Shown here piece after piece: positions 31,177 to 40,424 of a stretch of DNA of 64,000 bases. Position 1 is the first letter of the stretch. Each line of letters opens with the position of its first letter. The notes beneath the pieces are model-generated. The model was not told the DNA's origin, did no database searches, and was given only the letters and a program-made list of their open reading frames with translations. A program made the position numbers and the translations under genes. The stretch comes from Acetatifactor sp. Its GTDB lineage: Bacteria > Bacillota > Clostridia > Lachnospirales > Lachnospiraceae. Location of the stretch: contig JAFLRN010000002.1 of NCBI GenBank assembly GCA_022511385.1, forward strand, positions 41,756 through 105,755, read 5' to 3'.

Positions 31177-33969
31177 ATGAAAAGGCTGTTTAACCGTACG
31201 AAGAGGCCCGAACAGGAATGGGAAAACTACGATGAGAACGAGTATGTTTGGGACGATGTGAACGGTGCTTCGGAAGACGAGGCGTATTATGAGGAAGGAG
31301 CTTTCGCAGAGGCGGAAGAGTATGATGCCGAATATTACGCAGAAACAGAGCAGGAGGGTGAGTACGGGGAGGCCTATGAGAATGACGAACCATATTATAG
31401 GGAGACTGTCGAGACATATGAGGCCGTCGAGTCCCGTGAAACTGCCGAAGCTTTTGAAGCTGATGAACCCTACGAAGCTGACGGATTGTATGAAGCTGAT
31501 GAACCTTACGAAGCTGATGGATTGTATGAAGCTGATGAATCCTATGAAGCTGACGAATCATACGAGACAGACGAGGAAGAGTATTACGCCGGGAAAAAGG
31601 CAGGCTTTATGCCACAGGTCATGAGAAAGCTTACTCATACAGGAATCATGGACCGATTGATTCTGGGCACCGGCGTGACGGTACTTGTTTTGGCGGTGAT
31701 CACAGGGGTAGCATATATCGGTTTCTCCACCAGGAGAGACCAGGTGTCATCATTTGCCACTGTGGGTAGTCAGCTTAATCAGATTGATATGATTGGTGAG
31801 GCAGGGCTGCTGGCTGTTGCGGATGCCCAGAGGGCAAAGCAGGCTGCAGCTGATATTGTGGGTGACAGTCAGAAGGATCATGACGATGGCTATCAGGAGG
31901 AAGAATATCGGCGGGAAGTGCGGGTAGTGATGGAGTTCGTTTCCATCCAGAAGGACCTGAAAATTAAGTTTGTTAATGAAAAAACAAATAAACTGGTGGC
32001 AAACGTACCTTTTTCGGTAACGGTCACAGATCCTGATGGCAAGAATTTCATCTGGTCTGACGATGATATGGACGGCATTATCTATAAAAAAGACATTACA
32101 TCCGGAAAGTACAAGGTGGCAATGGAGACCTTGGCTGATGAGAGATATGCAAACTATATTATTTCTACGGAAGCTTGCACTGTGGAAGTGAAAAAGGATA
32201 TTGCCTACGAGAAGGTTGAGGTTGCCAACGAGATTAAGTCCGAGGATGAAGTTGACGCCAGCAAGGAGGATACAAATCAGAACGAAACAGCGGTGGAATC
32301 TGTTTTAAAGGATACGGTGGCTTGGGTGGAAAGCACGGTGATCAAGGCCACCTACAACGAAGTGGACAGGAACTCAATACCGGATCCTATGAAACTGGCA
32401 CTTGGCAAGAGCTTCATGAGGGCGACACAAACTGTATCTGGTGGTGACGCTGCATCGGGTGGCGGGACTACATCAGGTAGCGGGACTACATCAGGTGGTG
32501 GGACTACATCGGGTGGTGACGCAGGGAGCACATTCAAACCGATAAAAGTTGAGCTGGATGTGTCCAAGCTTGAAGTTGTACAAGGAGGAACGGGTAAAGT
32601 TGAGGTGTATCCGAAGGAATTTACTGAAGGGAAGGAGCTGTCATACTCTATCGCTTCCGGAGACACGAATTCCATTGCATCAGCAAGTATTACACAATTT
32701 AGCAACGCTTCAGCAACCATCACGGTTACAGGAGGAAATAAAGCCGGAGAAGCAAATTTTGACGTTACGGTATATTACACAGAAAAGGGGATCAATGATA
32801 GTACAGCAGCTCGAGTTACTTTGAAGGTAAATGTAACAGAGCCGAAAACCATGACCCTGGACCAGACCACCGCCACGGCTTATATTGATGAGCCACTGAT
32901 CATCAAGGCAACGGTACCTGATGTCGCGGCGCCTACGATCAAGGCAGTGTCCAAGGATGAGTCCATCGCCACAGTCACAGTGGATCAGGCGACAGTGACG
33001 GTAAACGGCAAGAAGGCTGGCGTGGTGAACATCATAGTGAGTCTTGTGGAGAATAATGTGGAGACTACCAGTGTTACCTGCGTTGTCACCGTGAAGGAGA
33101 ATCCCAAGACTGATAAAGTTTCTGAACTGAAAGATAAAAGCGGTAATCAGCTTTATGTTCTGGACAACGGAGAATACAGAGAGGCAAAATACGCTGACTA
33201 TTACGTTGAAACCAACAAGTTCTATACTCGGACCGATGAGCGTTATACCGGCTGGCAGACCATCAAAGGCAAGGTGTATTACTTTACGGCGCAGGGAGAG
33301 AAAGTTACCGGTGAACAGGTCATACAGGGTGCAAGATACCAGTTTGCCAGCGATGGCTCCCTTGTGCAGGGCACCGGAGCGCTCGGTATCGATGTATCGA
33401 AACATAATGGGAAGATTGACTGGAATGCAGTAAAGAAATCAGGTGTCAATTATGTGATCATCCGCTGCGGTTACAGGGGGTATACTTCAGGTAGTCTCGT
33501 TGAAGATCCCATGTTCGTCACAAATATTAAGGGAGCAACGGCAGTGGGGCTGAAGGTGGGCATATATTTCTTCAGCCAGGCAATGGATGAGAGAGAGGCT
33601 GTGGAGGAAGCGTCCATGGTGCTGGAGCTGGTGAAAAACTATACTATCTCCTATCCGATCTTCCTTGATGTGGAGGCCAGCGGCGGCCGAGCGGACGCTA
33701 TCAGCAAGGCAACCAGGACCGCTGTGTGCAAGGCTTTCTGTCAGACCATCAAGAACGCCGGTTACACTTCCGGCATCTATGCAAACAAAAACTGGCTGGA
33801 GAACAAAATCGATCCCAGCGCACTGAGTGCATACAAAATCTGGTTGGCACAGTATGCTGCAACGCCAACCTATACCGGAAGATATGACCTCTGGCAGTAC
33901 CGCTCCACCGGCACCGTGGGCGGGATCAGCGGCAATGTAGACATGAATTTAAGCTATTTAGGATACTAG
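31177..33969 (+). CDS. GH25 cell-wall hydrolase with acidic repeat tail and Ig-like domains
   Basis: A 930-residue type II membrane protein. Residues 1-150 are cytosolic and very acidic, with seven six-residue EADEPY-type repeats; the membrane helix is at about 160-185. Outside come a SpaA-like beta domain (245-320), a Gly/Ser/Thr linker (about 420-450), two Ig-like/BIG_2-type domains (455-540, 558-637), a choline-binding-like GWQTIKGKVYYF repeat region (690-733) and a GH25 domain (735-930) with GIDVSKHNG and the catalytic FLDVEASGG. GH25 enzymes cut the glycan strands of peptidoglycan. ATG 31177 follows GGAG. Its relative at 36209 shares the helix-SpaA-GH25 order. Confidence 0.88.
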   Translation: MKRLFNRTKRPEQEWENYDENEYVWDDVNGASEDEAYYEEGAFAEAEEYDAEYYAETEQEGEYGEAYENDEPYYRETVETYEAVESRETAEAFEADEPYEADGLYEADEPYEADGLYEADESYEADESYETDEEEYYAGKKAGFMPQVMRKLTHTGIMDRLILGTGVTVLVLAVITGVAYIGFSTRRDQVSSFATVGSQLNQIDMIGEAGLLAVADAQRAKQAAADIVGDSQKDHDDGYQEEEYRREVRVVMEFVSIQKDLKIKFVNEKTNKLVANVPFSVTVTDPDGKNFIWSDDDMDGIIYKKDITSGKYKVAMETLADERYANYIISTEACTVEVKKDIAYEKVEVANEIKSEDEVDASKEDTNQNETAVESVLKDTVAWVESTVIKATYNEVDRNSIPDPMKLALGKSFMRATQTVSGGDAASGGGTTSGSGTTSGGGTTSGGDAGSTFKPIKVELDVSKLEVVQGGTGKVEVYPKEFTEGKELSYSIASGDTNSIASASITQFSNASATITVTGGNKAGEANFDVTVYYTEKGINDSTAARVTLKVNVTEPKTMTLDQTTATAYIDEPLIIKATVPDVAAPTIKAVSKDESIATVTVDQATVTVNGKKAGVVNIIVSLVENNVETTSVTCVVTVKENPKTDKVSELKDKSGNQLYVLDNGEYREAKYADYYVETNKFYTRTDERYTGWQTIKGKVYYFTAQGEKVTGEQVIQGARYQFASDGSLVQGTGALGIDVSKHNGKIDWNAVKKSGVNYVIIRCGYRGYTSGSLVEDPMFVTNIKGATAVGLKVGIYFFSQAMDEREAVEEASMVLELVKNYTISYPIFLDVEASGGRADAISKATRTAVCKAFCQTIKNAGYTSGIYANKNWLENKIDPSALSAYKIWLAQYAATPTYTGRYDLWQYRSTGTVGGISGNVDMNLSYLGY
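31456..31581 (+). repeat. Seven 18-base tandem repeats coding EADEPY-like units
   Basis: Seven consecutive 18-base units (GAAGCTGATGAACCCTAC and variants) inside the GH25 gene encode EADEPY, EADGLY, EADEPY, EADGLY, EADESY, EADESY and ETDEEE. Units one-two and three-four are near duplicates, so the array probably grew by 36-base doubling. Confidence 0.9.
32440..32522 (+). repeat. Gly/Ser/Thr linker repeats in the GH25 gene
   Basis: About four short units coding GGGTTS variants (SGSGTTS, SGGGTTS) form a flexible spacer between the membrane-proximal part and the Ig-like domains. Confidence 0.75.
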
Positions 33970-33981
33970 GTTTCGTTTATT

Positions 33982-34039
33982 TCCGCGAGCAATGAGCCAA
34001 GTAGCCGTGCCAGCGCGGATATTTGGCGAATGCCGCGAG
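33982..34039. repeat. 58-base palindromic dispersed repeat, copy B
   Basis: About 50 of 58 bases match copy A at 26537-26594. The inner hairpin reads CCGTGC-CA-GCGCGG: one side has changed so that T now pairs with G, which keeps the stem as RNA. It sits just after the GH25 stop and before two terminators. Confidence 0.8.
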
Positions 34040-34043
34040 ACTA

Positions 34044-34074
34044 AAATACCCCGCAGCTCTGTTGCGGGGTATTT
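34044..34074 (+). terminator. Terminator after the GH25 gene
   Basis: A perfect 12-base stem, AAATACCCCGCA with TGCGGGGTATTT, around a seven-base loop, ending in T residues. Confidence 0.85.
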
Positions 34075-34084
34075 GATTGAGGTG

Positions 34085-34125
34085 AAACGGCGGGAAATCG
34101 TATTCGCACGAGTTCCCCGCCGTTT
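34085..34125 (+). terminator. Second hairpin before rfbB
   Basis: AAACGGCGGG pairs with CCCGCCGTTT over a 21-base loop. With the hairpin above and the palindromic repeat it makes three structures in a row that isolate the rfb operon from upstream transcription. Confidence 0.65.
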
Positions 34126-34191
34126 AATGTGCCCAAATTAATGAAAAATTAAGGAAAATCCTCCAAGAATTTCAATAACTGCAAGTTACAA

Positions 34192-34220
34192 TTGGAAAAA
34201 GAAAGGGAATATGGTAAAAT
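34192..34220 (+). promoter_or_regulatory. Promoter of the rfb/wall polysaccharide operon
   Basis: TTGGAA (34192-34197), 17-base spacer, TAAAAT (34215-34220), 30 bases before the rfbB start. Genes from rfbB to 46812 follow without a clear terminator, so this may drive a long operon. Confidence 0.65.
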
Positions 34221-34249
34221 ATACAATATAAAATCAAAGGAGACAAAAC

Positions 34250-35335
34250 ATGCGAACCTACTTAGTAACAGGAGGCGCCGGTTTCATCGGCTCCAACTAC
34301 ATCCACTACATGTTCAAAAAATACGGCGATACGATCCGTATCATCAACGTGGATGTCCTTACCTACGCCGGAAACCTGGCAAACTTAAAGGACATAGAGC
34401 ATAGAGACAATTACACCTTCATCAAAGCAGATATCTGTGACAAGGAAGCTATCTCAAAGATCTTTGAGAAGAACGACATCGACAGAGTAGTGCACTTTGC
34501 GGCGGAGAGCCATGTGGACAGGAGCATTCGGACCCCCGAGGTGTTTGTGCAGACCAACGTGCTGGGCACAGCGGTGATGCTCAACTGTGCCAAGGCAGCC
34601 TGGGAGCTGCCCGACGGAAGCTTCAAGGAGGGCAAGAAATTCCTCCATGTGTCCACCGACGAGGTGTACGGTTCCCTGCCGGAGGATGACAGCGCTTTCT
34701 TCTATGAGACAACGCCCTATGACCCTCATAGCCCCTATTCCGCCAGCAAGGCATCCTCGGACATGCTGGTGAAATCTTATATGGATACCTATCATTTTCC
34801 TGCCAATATCACAAACTGTTCCAACAACTACGGCCCGTACCAGTTCCCGGAGAAGCTGATTCCGCTGATCATCAACAACGCGCTGCAGGGCAAAAAGCTT
34901 CCCGTGTACGGCGATGGAAAAAATGTCCGCGACTGGCTCTATGTGGAGGATCACGCAAAGGCCATCGACATGGTGCAGGAGCAGGGCAGGCTGTTCGAGA
35001 CCTATAACATCGGCGGCCACAACGAGAAGCAGAATATAGAGATCATTCATATTATTCTGGAAACCCTGCAGGAGATGCTGCCGGAGGGTGATCCCAGAAA
35101 GGCTTATGTGAATACCGGCCTGATCACATATGTGGAGGACCGCAAGGGTCACGACAGGCGTTACGCTATCGCTCCTGACAAGATCAGAGCCGAGATCGGC
35201 TGGGAACCGGAGACCATGTTCAAGGAAGGGATCCGCAAGACCATCCAATGGTTCTTCGAGAATGAGGAATGGATGAAGAACGTGACCAGCGGCGATTATC
35301 AGAAGTATTATGAAGAAATGTATACTGTGCATTAG
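34250..35335 (+). CDS. rfbB: dTDP-glucose 4,6-dehydratase
   Basis: A 361-residue extended SDR enzyme. [15 protein letters not shown] binds [15 protein letters not shown] and STDEVYG (catalytic Thr-Asp-Glu) are RmlB signatures, and [12 protein letters not shown] carries the active-site Tyr-Lys. It makes dTDP-4-keto-6-deoxyglucose, shared by the rhamnose route (rfbC here) and the amino sugar route (transaminase at 25414). AAAGGAGA precedes the start, and rfbA begins 14 bases after the stop. Confidence 0.96.
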   Translation: MRTYLVTGGAGFIGSNYIHYMFKKYGDTIRIINVDVLTYAGNLANLKDIEHRDNYTFIKADICDKEAISKIFEKNDIDRVVHFAAESHVDRSIRTPEVFVQTNVLGTAVMLNCAKAAWELPDGSFKEGKKFLHVSTDEVYGSLPEDDSAFFYETTPYDPHSPYSASKASSDMLVKSYMDTYHFPANITNCSNNYGPYQFPEKLIPLIINNALQGKKLPVYGDGKNVRDWLYVEDHAKAIDMVQEQGRLFETYNIGGHNEKQNIEIIHIILETLQEMLPEGDPRKAYVNTGLITYVEDRKGHDRRYAIAPDKIRAEIGWEPETMFKEGIRKTIQWFFENEEWMKNVTSGDYQKYYEEMYTVH

Positions 35336-35349
35336 GAGGAGTCGAGAGA

Positions 35350-36219
35350 ATGAAGGGAATTGTTCTGGCAGGAGGGTCCGGTACCAGACTGTATCCGCTG
35401 ACAAAGGCCATATCAAAACAGATCATGCCGGTATACGATAAGCCCATGATCTACTATCCCCTGTCCACATTAATGTTGGCGGGGATTCGTGAGGTGCTGA
35501 TCATATCCACGCCCAGAGATCTGCCCGTGTTCGAGGAACTGCTGGGAGACGGGCTTCAGCTGGGCATGGAGTTTTCCTATGCGGTGCAGGAGTATCCAAG
35601 GGGGCTGGCGGATGCCTTTATCGTCGGTGAAAAATTTATCGGAAGCGATAGGGTGGCGCTGGTTTTGGGGGATAATATTTTCTACGGTCAGAGTTTTTCC
35701 AAAGTGCTGCGTGAGGTGGCTGCCCGCGAGAAAGGTGCGACCATCTTTGGCTATTATGTGCGGGATCCCAGAGAATATGGAGTGGTGGAATTTGATGAGA
35801 ACGGCAAGGCGCTTTCCATCGAGGAAAAGCCCGAACATCCCAAGAGCAATTATGCTGTTCCGGGTTTGTATTTCTATGACAATGACGTGGTGGAGATCGC
35901 AAAGAACGTAAAGCCCTCCGCCAGAGGGGAGATTGAGATCACTACGGTGAACAATACGTATCTGGAACGGGGCACGCTTCATGTGGAGACACTGGGACGA
36001 GGGTTTGCCTGGCTGGATACGGGAAGCCATGACGCGCTGTTGGATGCTGCGGATTTTGTGGCGGCTTTCCAGAAACGTCAGGGACTTTACATCTCGTGTA
36101 TCGAGGAAATTGCCTTTAAGCGGGGCTTTATCGATAAGGATCAGCTGCTTCAGCTGGCCGAGCCGCTGATGAAGACCAATTACGGGAAATACTTAGTTGA
36201 GGTAGCAAATGGACTCTAA
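35350..36219 (+). CDS. rfbA: Glucose-1-phosphate thymidylyltransferase
   Basis: A 289-residue nucleotidyltransferase. [16 protein letters not shown] at the start is the RmlA nucleotide-binding signature; [26 protein letters not shown] and [15 protein letters not shown] follow in the usual order. It makes dTDP-glucose for RfbB. It overlaps the following GH25 gene by 11 bases, so the two are probably co-translated. The order rfbB-rfbA, with a wall hydrolase before rfbC, is unusual. Confidence 0.96.
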   Translation: MKGIVLAGGSGTRLYPLTKAISKQIMPVYDKPMIYYPLSTLMLAGIREVLIISTPRDLPVFEELLGDGLQLGMEFSYAVQEYPRGLADAFIVGEKFIGSDRVALVLGDNIFYGQSFSKVLREVAAREKGATIFGYYVRDPREYGVVEFDENGKALSIEEKPEHPKSNYAVPGLYFYDNDVVEIAKNVKPSARGEIEITTVNNTYLERGTLHVETLGRGFAWLDTGSHDALLDAADFVAAFQKRQGLYISCIEEIAFKRGFIDKDQLLQLAEPLMKTNYGKYLVEVANGL

Positions 36220-37486
36220 ATTGCGAAAAACGGCTATCCTGGTATCGTTGGCTGCGATTCTGCTGGTGACTGCGGTGGTGATTTACACAAACTCGCTCTC
36301 CCATGGCAGACGGAATCCGGCAGCCGGAGCTACCCCCGTTCCTGGGACGGAGGGCGGCGATGAGGGAGATACCCAGAACAGCCAGCCAGGGGCAGGACAG
36401 ATCGGAAATGACCTGTCAGCCTTTTTAAAAGACTATACCTTTTTTGACCCGGAGGTCAACCCTATTCTGGAGGCCGCACAGGATGCCGTCCACCGGCTGT
36501 CTCTTGTAGTGACATCGGTGGAGAGAGATCTGCGGATCCAGATTGTGGATTTCAGCGGTGATCTTGTCCGGAATCAGAGTTTTTTTGTAGAACTGGAAGG
36601 AATGGGAGAGTACAAGGATCTGGATAAGGATGGTGTTATCTATATCGGTAATCTTGCGGCTGGAGATTATTATGTGGAGCTGAAACCCATAGAAGGTTAT
36701 AAGGTTCCCAACAACCCCACCAGAGTGCAAGTCAAGGACAAGGTGGCATATGTGGTCATTGAGGACATTTCTCTGTTGATCAAAACAGAAGCTGACATCG
36801 ACGCGGAGGCGGAGGATACAGCTGAGGCAGAAGCTTTGGAGGACGCTGACCAGACAGAAGTAAAGAACCTGCAAAGCGTTACCGGTGTTTCCAGGGTCGG
36901 CATTGATGTCTCAAAATGGAACGGTGATATCGACTGGGGCAGAGTGCGGAATGCAGGTGTAGAGTTTGCCATTATCCGTGCCGGATACCGGGGATCAGTC
37001 ACGGGCAGTCTGGTGGAGGACCCACATTTTGCGGAAAACATGAAGGGCGCGGCAGCCAGCGGTATTCCTGTGGGCGTATATTTCTTTACTCAGGCAGTAA
37101 ACGAGGTGGAGGCTGTGGAGGAGGCATCCGCAGTGATTCAGCTGGTGCGGGAATATCACCTGGAATATCCTGTTTTCATCGATACAGAGGGTGCGGGAGG
37201 AGCCGGAAGGGCGGACGGTCTGGACCCTGAAACAAGAACCTTGGTCTGTGAAGCCTTCTGCCGCACCATCGAAAACGCCGGTTACACCGCGGGCGTCTAT
37301 GCCAGCCGCAACTGGTACAACAATGACCTGCATGTGGACAGGCTTGACCGATATTTTATCTGGCTTGCAGAGTACCGCAGCACGCCCCTGTACCAGGGAG
37401 ACTACCAAATGTGGCAGCACACCTCCAAGGGTACAATCGACGGCATCTCCGGCAATGTTGACATGAATATATATTACGGCCGATAG
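36209..37486 (+). CDS. Second GH25 cell-wall hydrolase
   Basis: A 425-residue signal-anchored protein. One membrane helix (about 8-27), a low-complexity Pro/Gly/acidic linker, a SpaA-like beta domain (about 98-190) related to that of the 31177 protein ([14 protein letters not shown] against VVMEFVSIQKDLKIKF), an acidic spacer, then GH25 at about 228-425 with GIDVSKWNG and catalytic FIDTEGAGG. It lacks the acidic repeats, Ig-like and choline-binding-like domains of the other. Its start lies inside rfbA. Linking a hydrolase to sugar supply suggests that it opens the wall during polymer attachment (inference). Confidence 0.88.
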   Translation: MDSKLRKTAILVSLAAILLVTAVVIYTNSLSHGRRNPAAGATPVPGTEGGDEGDTQNSQPGAGQIGNDLSAFLKDYTFFDPEVNPILEAAQDAVHRLSLVVTSVERDLRIQIVDFSGDLVRNQSFFVELEGMGEYKDLDKDGVIYIGNLAAGDYYVELKPIEGYKVPNNPTRVQVKDKVAYVVIEDISLLIKTEADIDAEAEDTAEAEALEDADQTEVKNLQSVTGVSRVGIDVSKWNGDIDWGRVRNAGVEFAIIRAGYRGSVTGSLVEDPHFAENMKGAAASGIPVGVYFFTQAVNEVEAVEEASAVIQLVREYHLEYPVFIDTEGAGGAGRADGLDPETRTLVCEAFCRTIENAGYTAGVYASRNWYNNDLHVDRLDRYFIWLAEYRSTPLYQGDYQMWQHTSKGTIDGISGNVDMNIYYGR

Positions 37487-37510
37487 GCATTATGGAAGGA
37501 GTTAAGAAAA

Positions 37511-38062
37511 ATGGGCAAAATAACTGTAGAAACCTGTGAAATAGAGGGATTGAAGATCATCACTCCCACTGTACTCAGCGACCCTCGCGGCTATTTCTTC
37601 GAGTCCTATCACTACGAAGCATACAGGGAGGCAGGCATCCCCGACATTTTTGTCCAGGACAACCAGTCCGCTTCCCGACGAGGTGTCCTGCGCGGCCTCC
37701 ATTTTCAGATCCAACATCCCCAGGCAAAGCTGGTTCGGGTGATAAAAGGTGAGGTTTTCGACGTGGCGGTAGACATCCGTCCCGGTTCATCCACCTATGG
37801 AAAGTGGCACGGCGTGCTGCTGTCAGAAGAGAACAAGAAGCAGTTCTATGTGCCAAAAAATTTTGCACACGGCTTTCTGGTGCTGTCAGATTACGCGGAG
37901 TTCTGTTACAAATGTACGGACTTCTATCATCCCGGGGACGAAGGCGGTATTATCTATAACGACCCTGCCATCGGAATTCAATGGCCGATTCCCGATGGGA
38001 TGGAACTGATCTTTTCCGACCGTGACACCAAGTGGGGCGGTCTGAATGAGCTGGAAAGGTAA
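37511..38062 (+). CDS. rfbC: dTDP-4-dehydrorhamnose 3,5-epimerase
   Basis: A 183-residue cupin. DPRGYFFESYH, FVQDNQSASRRGVLRGLHFQ (catalytic His), KLVRVIKGEVFDVAVDIR and YVPKNFAHGF give the complete RmlC pattern. It converts dTDP-4-keto-6-deoxyglucose to dTDP-4-keto-L-rhamnose. The reductase rfbD needed for dTDP-L-rhamnose is not in this window. AAGGAG precedes the start, and the ABC permease gene begins at or before its stop. Confidence 0.95.
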   Translation: MGKITVETCEIEGLKIITPTVLSDPRGYFFESYHYEAYREAGIPDIFVQDNQSASRRGVLRGLHFQIQHPQAKLVRVIKGEVFDVAVDIRPGSSTYGKWHGVLLSEENKKQFYVPKNFAHGFLVLSDYAEFCYKCTDFYHPGDEGGIIYNDPAIGIQWPIPDGMELIFSDRDTKWGGLNELER

Positions 38063-38069
38063 CGAGCAG

Positions 38070-39053
38070 ATGAGAATAAGCAAAAGAGGTGGGATTTCCA
38101 TATTTTGTCTGGTTGGCCTCTTGATGGCAGCGATCATTATAGTGCATCAAAATAATGGACCTGCAGCCAACCCCCAGGAGGAGTTGCTAAAAAAGATTAT
38201 CTCCTGCACAGTGATCCTGATCTCCTGTATTATTTTTGCAAAATGGTACGAGAAATTTACCACGCTGCCTGTGGAACTGTATCAAAGCAGGCATTTGATC
38301 TGGAAACTGGCCAAAAACGACTTTAAGAAGCGATACGCAGGCTCTTATATGGGAGCTGTATGGGCCATGGCCCAGCCCGTGGTGACGGTGGGGATGTACT
38401 ATGTGGTCTTTGACGTGATCATGGAAGCCGGAGGGAGAGGCGATTCGGACATTCCCTTTGTTCTGTTCCTCACAGCCGGTCTGGTGCCATGGTTTTTCTT
38501 TAGCGAGGCCCTGAACAACGGTACAAATGCCATGCTGGAGTATAACTATCTCGTGAAGAAGGTGGTATTTAAGATCAGTGTGCTGCCGATCATAAAGATT
38601 ATTGCCGCGACTTTTATCCACTTTTTTTTCGTAGGTATTTTGCTGATCGTGGCTGCGGTCTATGGTTACTATCCCACAGTGTATACACTGCAGATATTCT
38701 ATTACAGTGCGTGTCTCTTTATCTTTGTACTTGCGCTGTGCTACACCACCTGTTCTATTGTGGTCTTTTTCCGGGATCTGTCCCAGATCATCAGCATTGC
38801 ACTGCAGATTGGCATGTGGGCGACGCCCATTCTCTGGGATATTAACACCTTAAGCGCCAGATGGGTATTCGTTTTGAAGCTGAATCCGCTGGTTTACATT
38901 GTGAACGGCTACCGTACCGCTGTCTATGGACGGCAATGGTTTTTTCAGGACTTTTTCTCCACCATGTATTTTTGGATCATCACAGTATTGCTGTTCGGCA
39001 TTGGCGGGGCTGTATTCAAGCGGTTGAAAGTGCATTTTGCGGATGTGCTGTGA
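38070..39053 (+). CDS. Polysaccharide ABC transporter permease (Wzm/TagG-like)
   Basis: A 327-residue ABC-2-type permease. There are two N-terminal helices (about 8-28 and 45-60), then the standard six-helix domain: LIWKLAKNDFKKRYAGSYMG at the cytosolic face, GLVPWFFFSEAL, YNYLVKKVVFKISVLP and NPLVYIVNGYRTAVYG are typical of Wzm, TagG and RfbD exporters. With the adjacent ATPase it should export a complete polymer on undecaprenyl diphosphate. The two extra N-terminal helices are not usual. ATG 38070 is preferred; ATG 38046 would overlap rfbC. Confidence 0.88.
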   Translation: MRISKRGGISIFCLVGLLMAAIIIVHQNNGPAANPQEELLKKIISCTVILISCIIFAKWYEKFTTLPVELYQSRHLIWKLAKNDFKKRYAGSYMGAVWAMAQPVVTVGMYYVVFDVIMEAGGRGDSDIPFVLFLTAGLVPWFFFSEALNNGTNAMLEYNYLVKKVVFKISVLPIIKIIAATFIHFFFVGILLIVAAVYGYYPTVYTLQIFYYSACLFIFVLALCYTTCSIVVFFRDLSQIISIALQIGMWATPILWDINTLSARWVFVLKLNPLVYIVNGYRTAVYGRQWFFQDFFSTMYFWIITVLLFGIGGAVFKRLKVHFADVL

Positions 39054-39071
39054 GGAAAGGCAGGGAAAGGA

Positions 39072-40424
39072 ATGGAAGCAAAGCAGATAAGAGTACGGGA
39101 AATTGATGTTCCTGCCATTGAAGTAAAGGATGTTGTAAAAATATACAAGCTGTACGACAAGCCGAAGGACCGCTTGAAGGAGGCGCTGGGCCTGGGCAGG
39201 AAGCAGGTGCATAAGCTTCACTATGCCCTGAACGGGGTCAGTCTGTGCATCAATCGTGGCGAGACTGTGGGTATCATCGGTACCAACGGATCCGGCAAGT
39301 CCACCATCTTAAAGATCATCACCGGTGTGTTGCACCCAACCTCAGGAGAGGTCCGGGTGGATGGGCGTATTTCTGCACTGCTGGAATTGGGAGCCGGATT
39401 TAATCAGGAATATAACGGAATTGAGAATGTATATTTGAATGGCACTATGATGGGTTTTTCAGAGAAGGAGATTGACGCAAAGCTGCCGGAGATCCTGGAG
39501 TTTGCTGATATCGGCGCCTATGTGCACCAGCCGGTCAAGACTTATTCCAGCGGCATGTTTGTGCGTCTGGCATTCGCAGTGGCCATCAATATTGAGCCGG
39601 AGATTTTGATCGTGGATGAGGCGCTGTCCGTAGGTGATGTGTTCTTTCAGGCAAAATGCTACCATAAGTTTGAAGAGTTCAAAAAGCTGGGAAAGACCAT
39701 CGTTTTTGTCAGCCATGATCTGAGCAGCATCAGTAAATATTGCGACAGAGTATATTTGTTGAACAAGGGCACACTGCTGGGCGAGGGAACGCCTAAGGCC
39801 ATGATAGATGCCTACAAGCGTGTGCTGGTTGGTCAGTATGAGATGCCGGAGCAGTCGGAGGAAGGTAATCTTCTGCATGATAAAGAGCTGCGTCAGGCGG
39901 CAGGACGGGCTATGGGAGCTGCCGGGGAGAGAACTGACGATCCGGTGATTAATCCTGATCTGTTGGAATATGGAACAAAGCAGGCGGAAATTGCAGAGTT
40001 TTATCTGACGGATGACAGGGGTGTGCGCACTACGGCAGTGATCAAGGGAAGTGAATTTACGTTACACATGCGGGTGAGGTTCCATCAGTATATTCCGGCA
40101 CCGATTTTTGCCTTTTCCTTTAAGAATGTGCGCGGTACAGAAATTACGGGAACCAATTCCATGATAGAGAAGGCTTTTTTGGAGAGCGTGGAGCCTGGGC
40201 AGGTAAAGGATGTTACCTTCACCCAGAAGATGAGCCTGCAAGGCGGTGAATACCTGCTTTCCATGGGGGTAACGGGATATAACGGAGACACCTTTGAGGT
40301 GTACCACAGGCTTTATGACGCTATGAATATCACGGTGGTTTCTGACAAGGACACCGTTGGCTACTATGATATGGATTCCCTGGTCAGCGTGGTGGACGCG
40401 ACGGAGAGGTTTGACAGCTTATGA
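39072..40424 (+). CDS. Polysaccharide ABC transporter ATPase (Wzt-like) with carbohydrate-binding tail
   Basis: A 450-residue ATPase. Residues 1-260 form the nucleotide-binding domain: Walker A GTNGSGKST, signature YSSGMFVRLAFAVA and Walker B ILIVDEALSVGD, as in TagH/Wzt. After a linker, residues about 305-445 form a Wzt_C-type beta-sandwich (EIAEFYLTDDRGVR, FAFSFKNVRGTEITGTN). In E. coli O8/O9a this domain recognises the modified chain end before export. Finding it beside a methyltransferase-kinase gene, which overlaps its stop by four bases, fits that mechanism closely. Confidence 0.9.
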   Translation: MEAKQIRVREIDVPAIEVKDVVKIYKLYDKPKDRLKEALGLGRKQVHKLHYALNGVSLCINRGETVGIIGTNGSGKSTILKIITGVLHPTSGEVRVDGRISALLELGAGFNQEYNGIENVYLNGTMMGFSEKEIDAKLPEILEFADIGAYVHQPVKTYSSGMFVRLAFAVAINIEPEILIVDEALSVGDVFFQAKCYHKFEEFKKLGKTIVFVSHDLSSISKYCDRVYLLNKGTLLGEGTPKAMIDAYKRVLVGQYEMPEQSEEGNLLHDKELRQAAGRAMGAAGERTDDPVINPDLLEYGTKQAEIAEFYLTDDRGVRTTAVIKGSEFTLHMRVRFHQYIPAPIFAFSFKNVRGTEITGTNSMIEKAFLESVEPGQVKDVTFTQKMSLQGGEYLLSMGVTGYNGDTFEVYHRLYDAMNITVVSDKDTVGYYDMDSLVSVVDATERFDSL

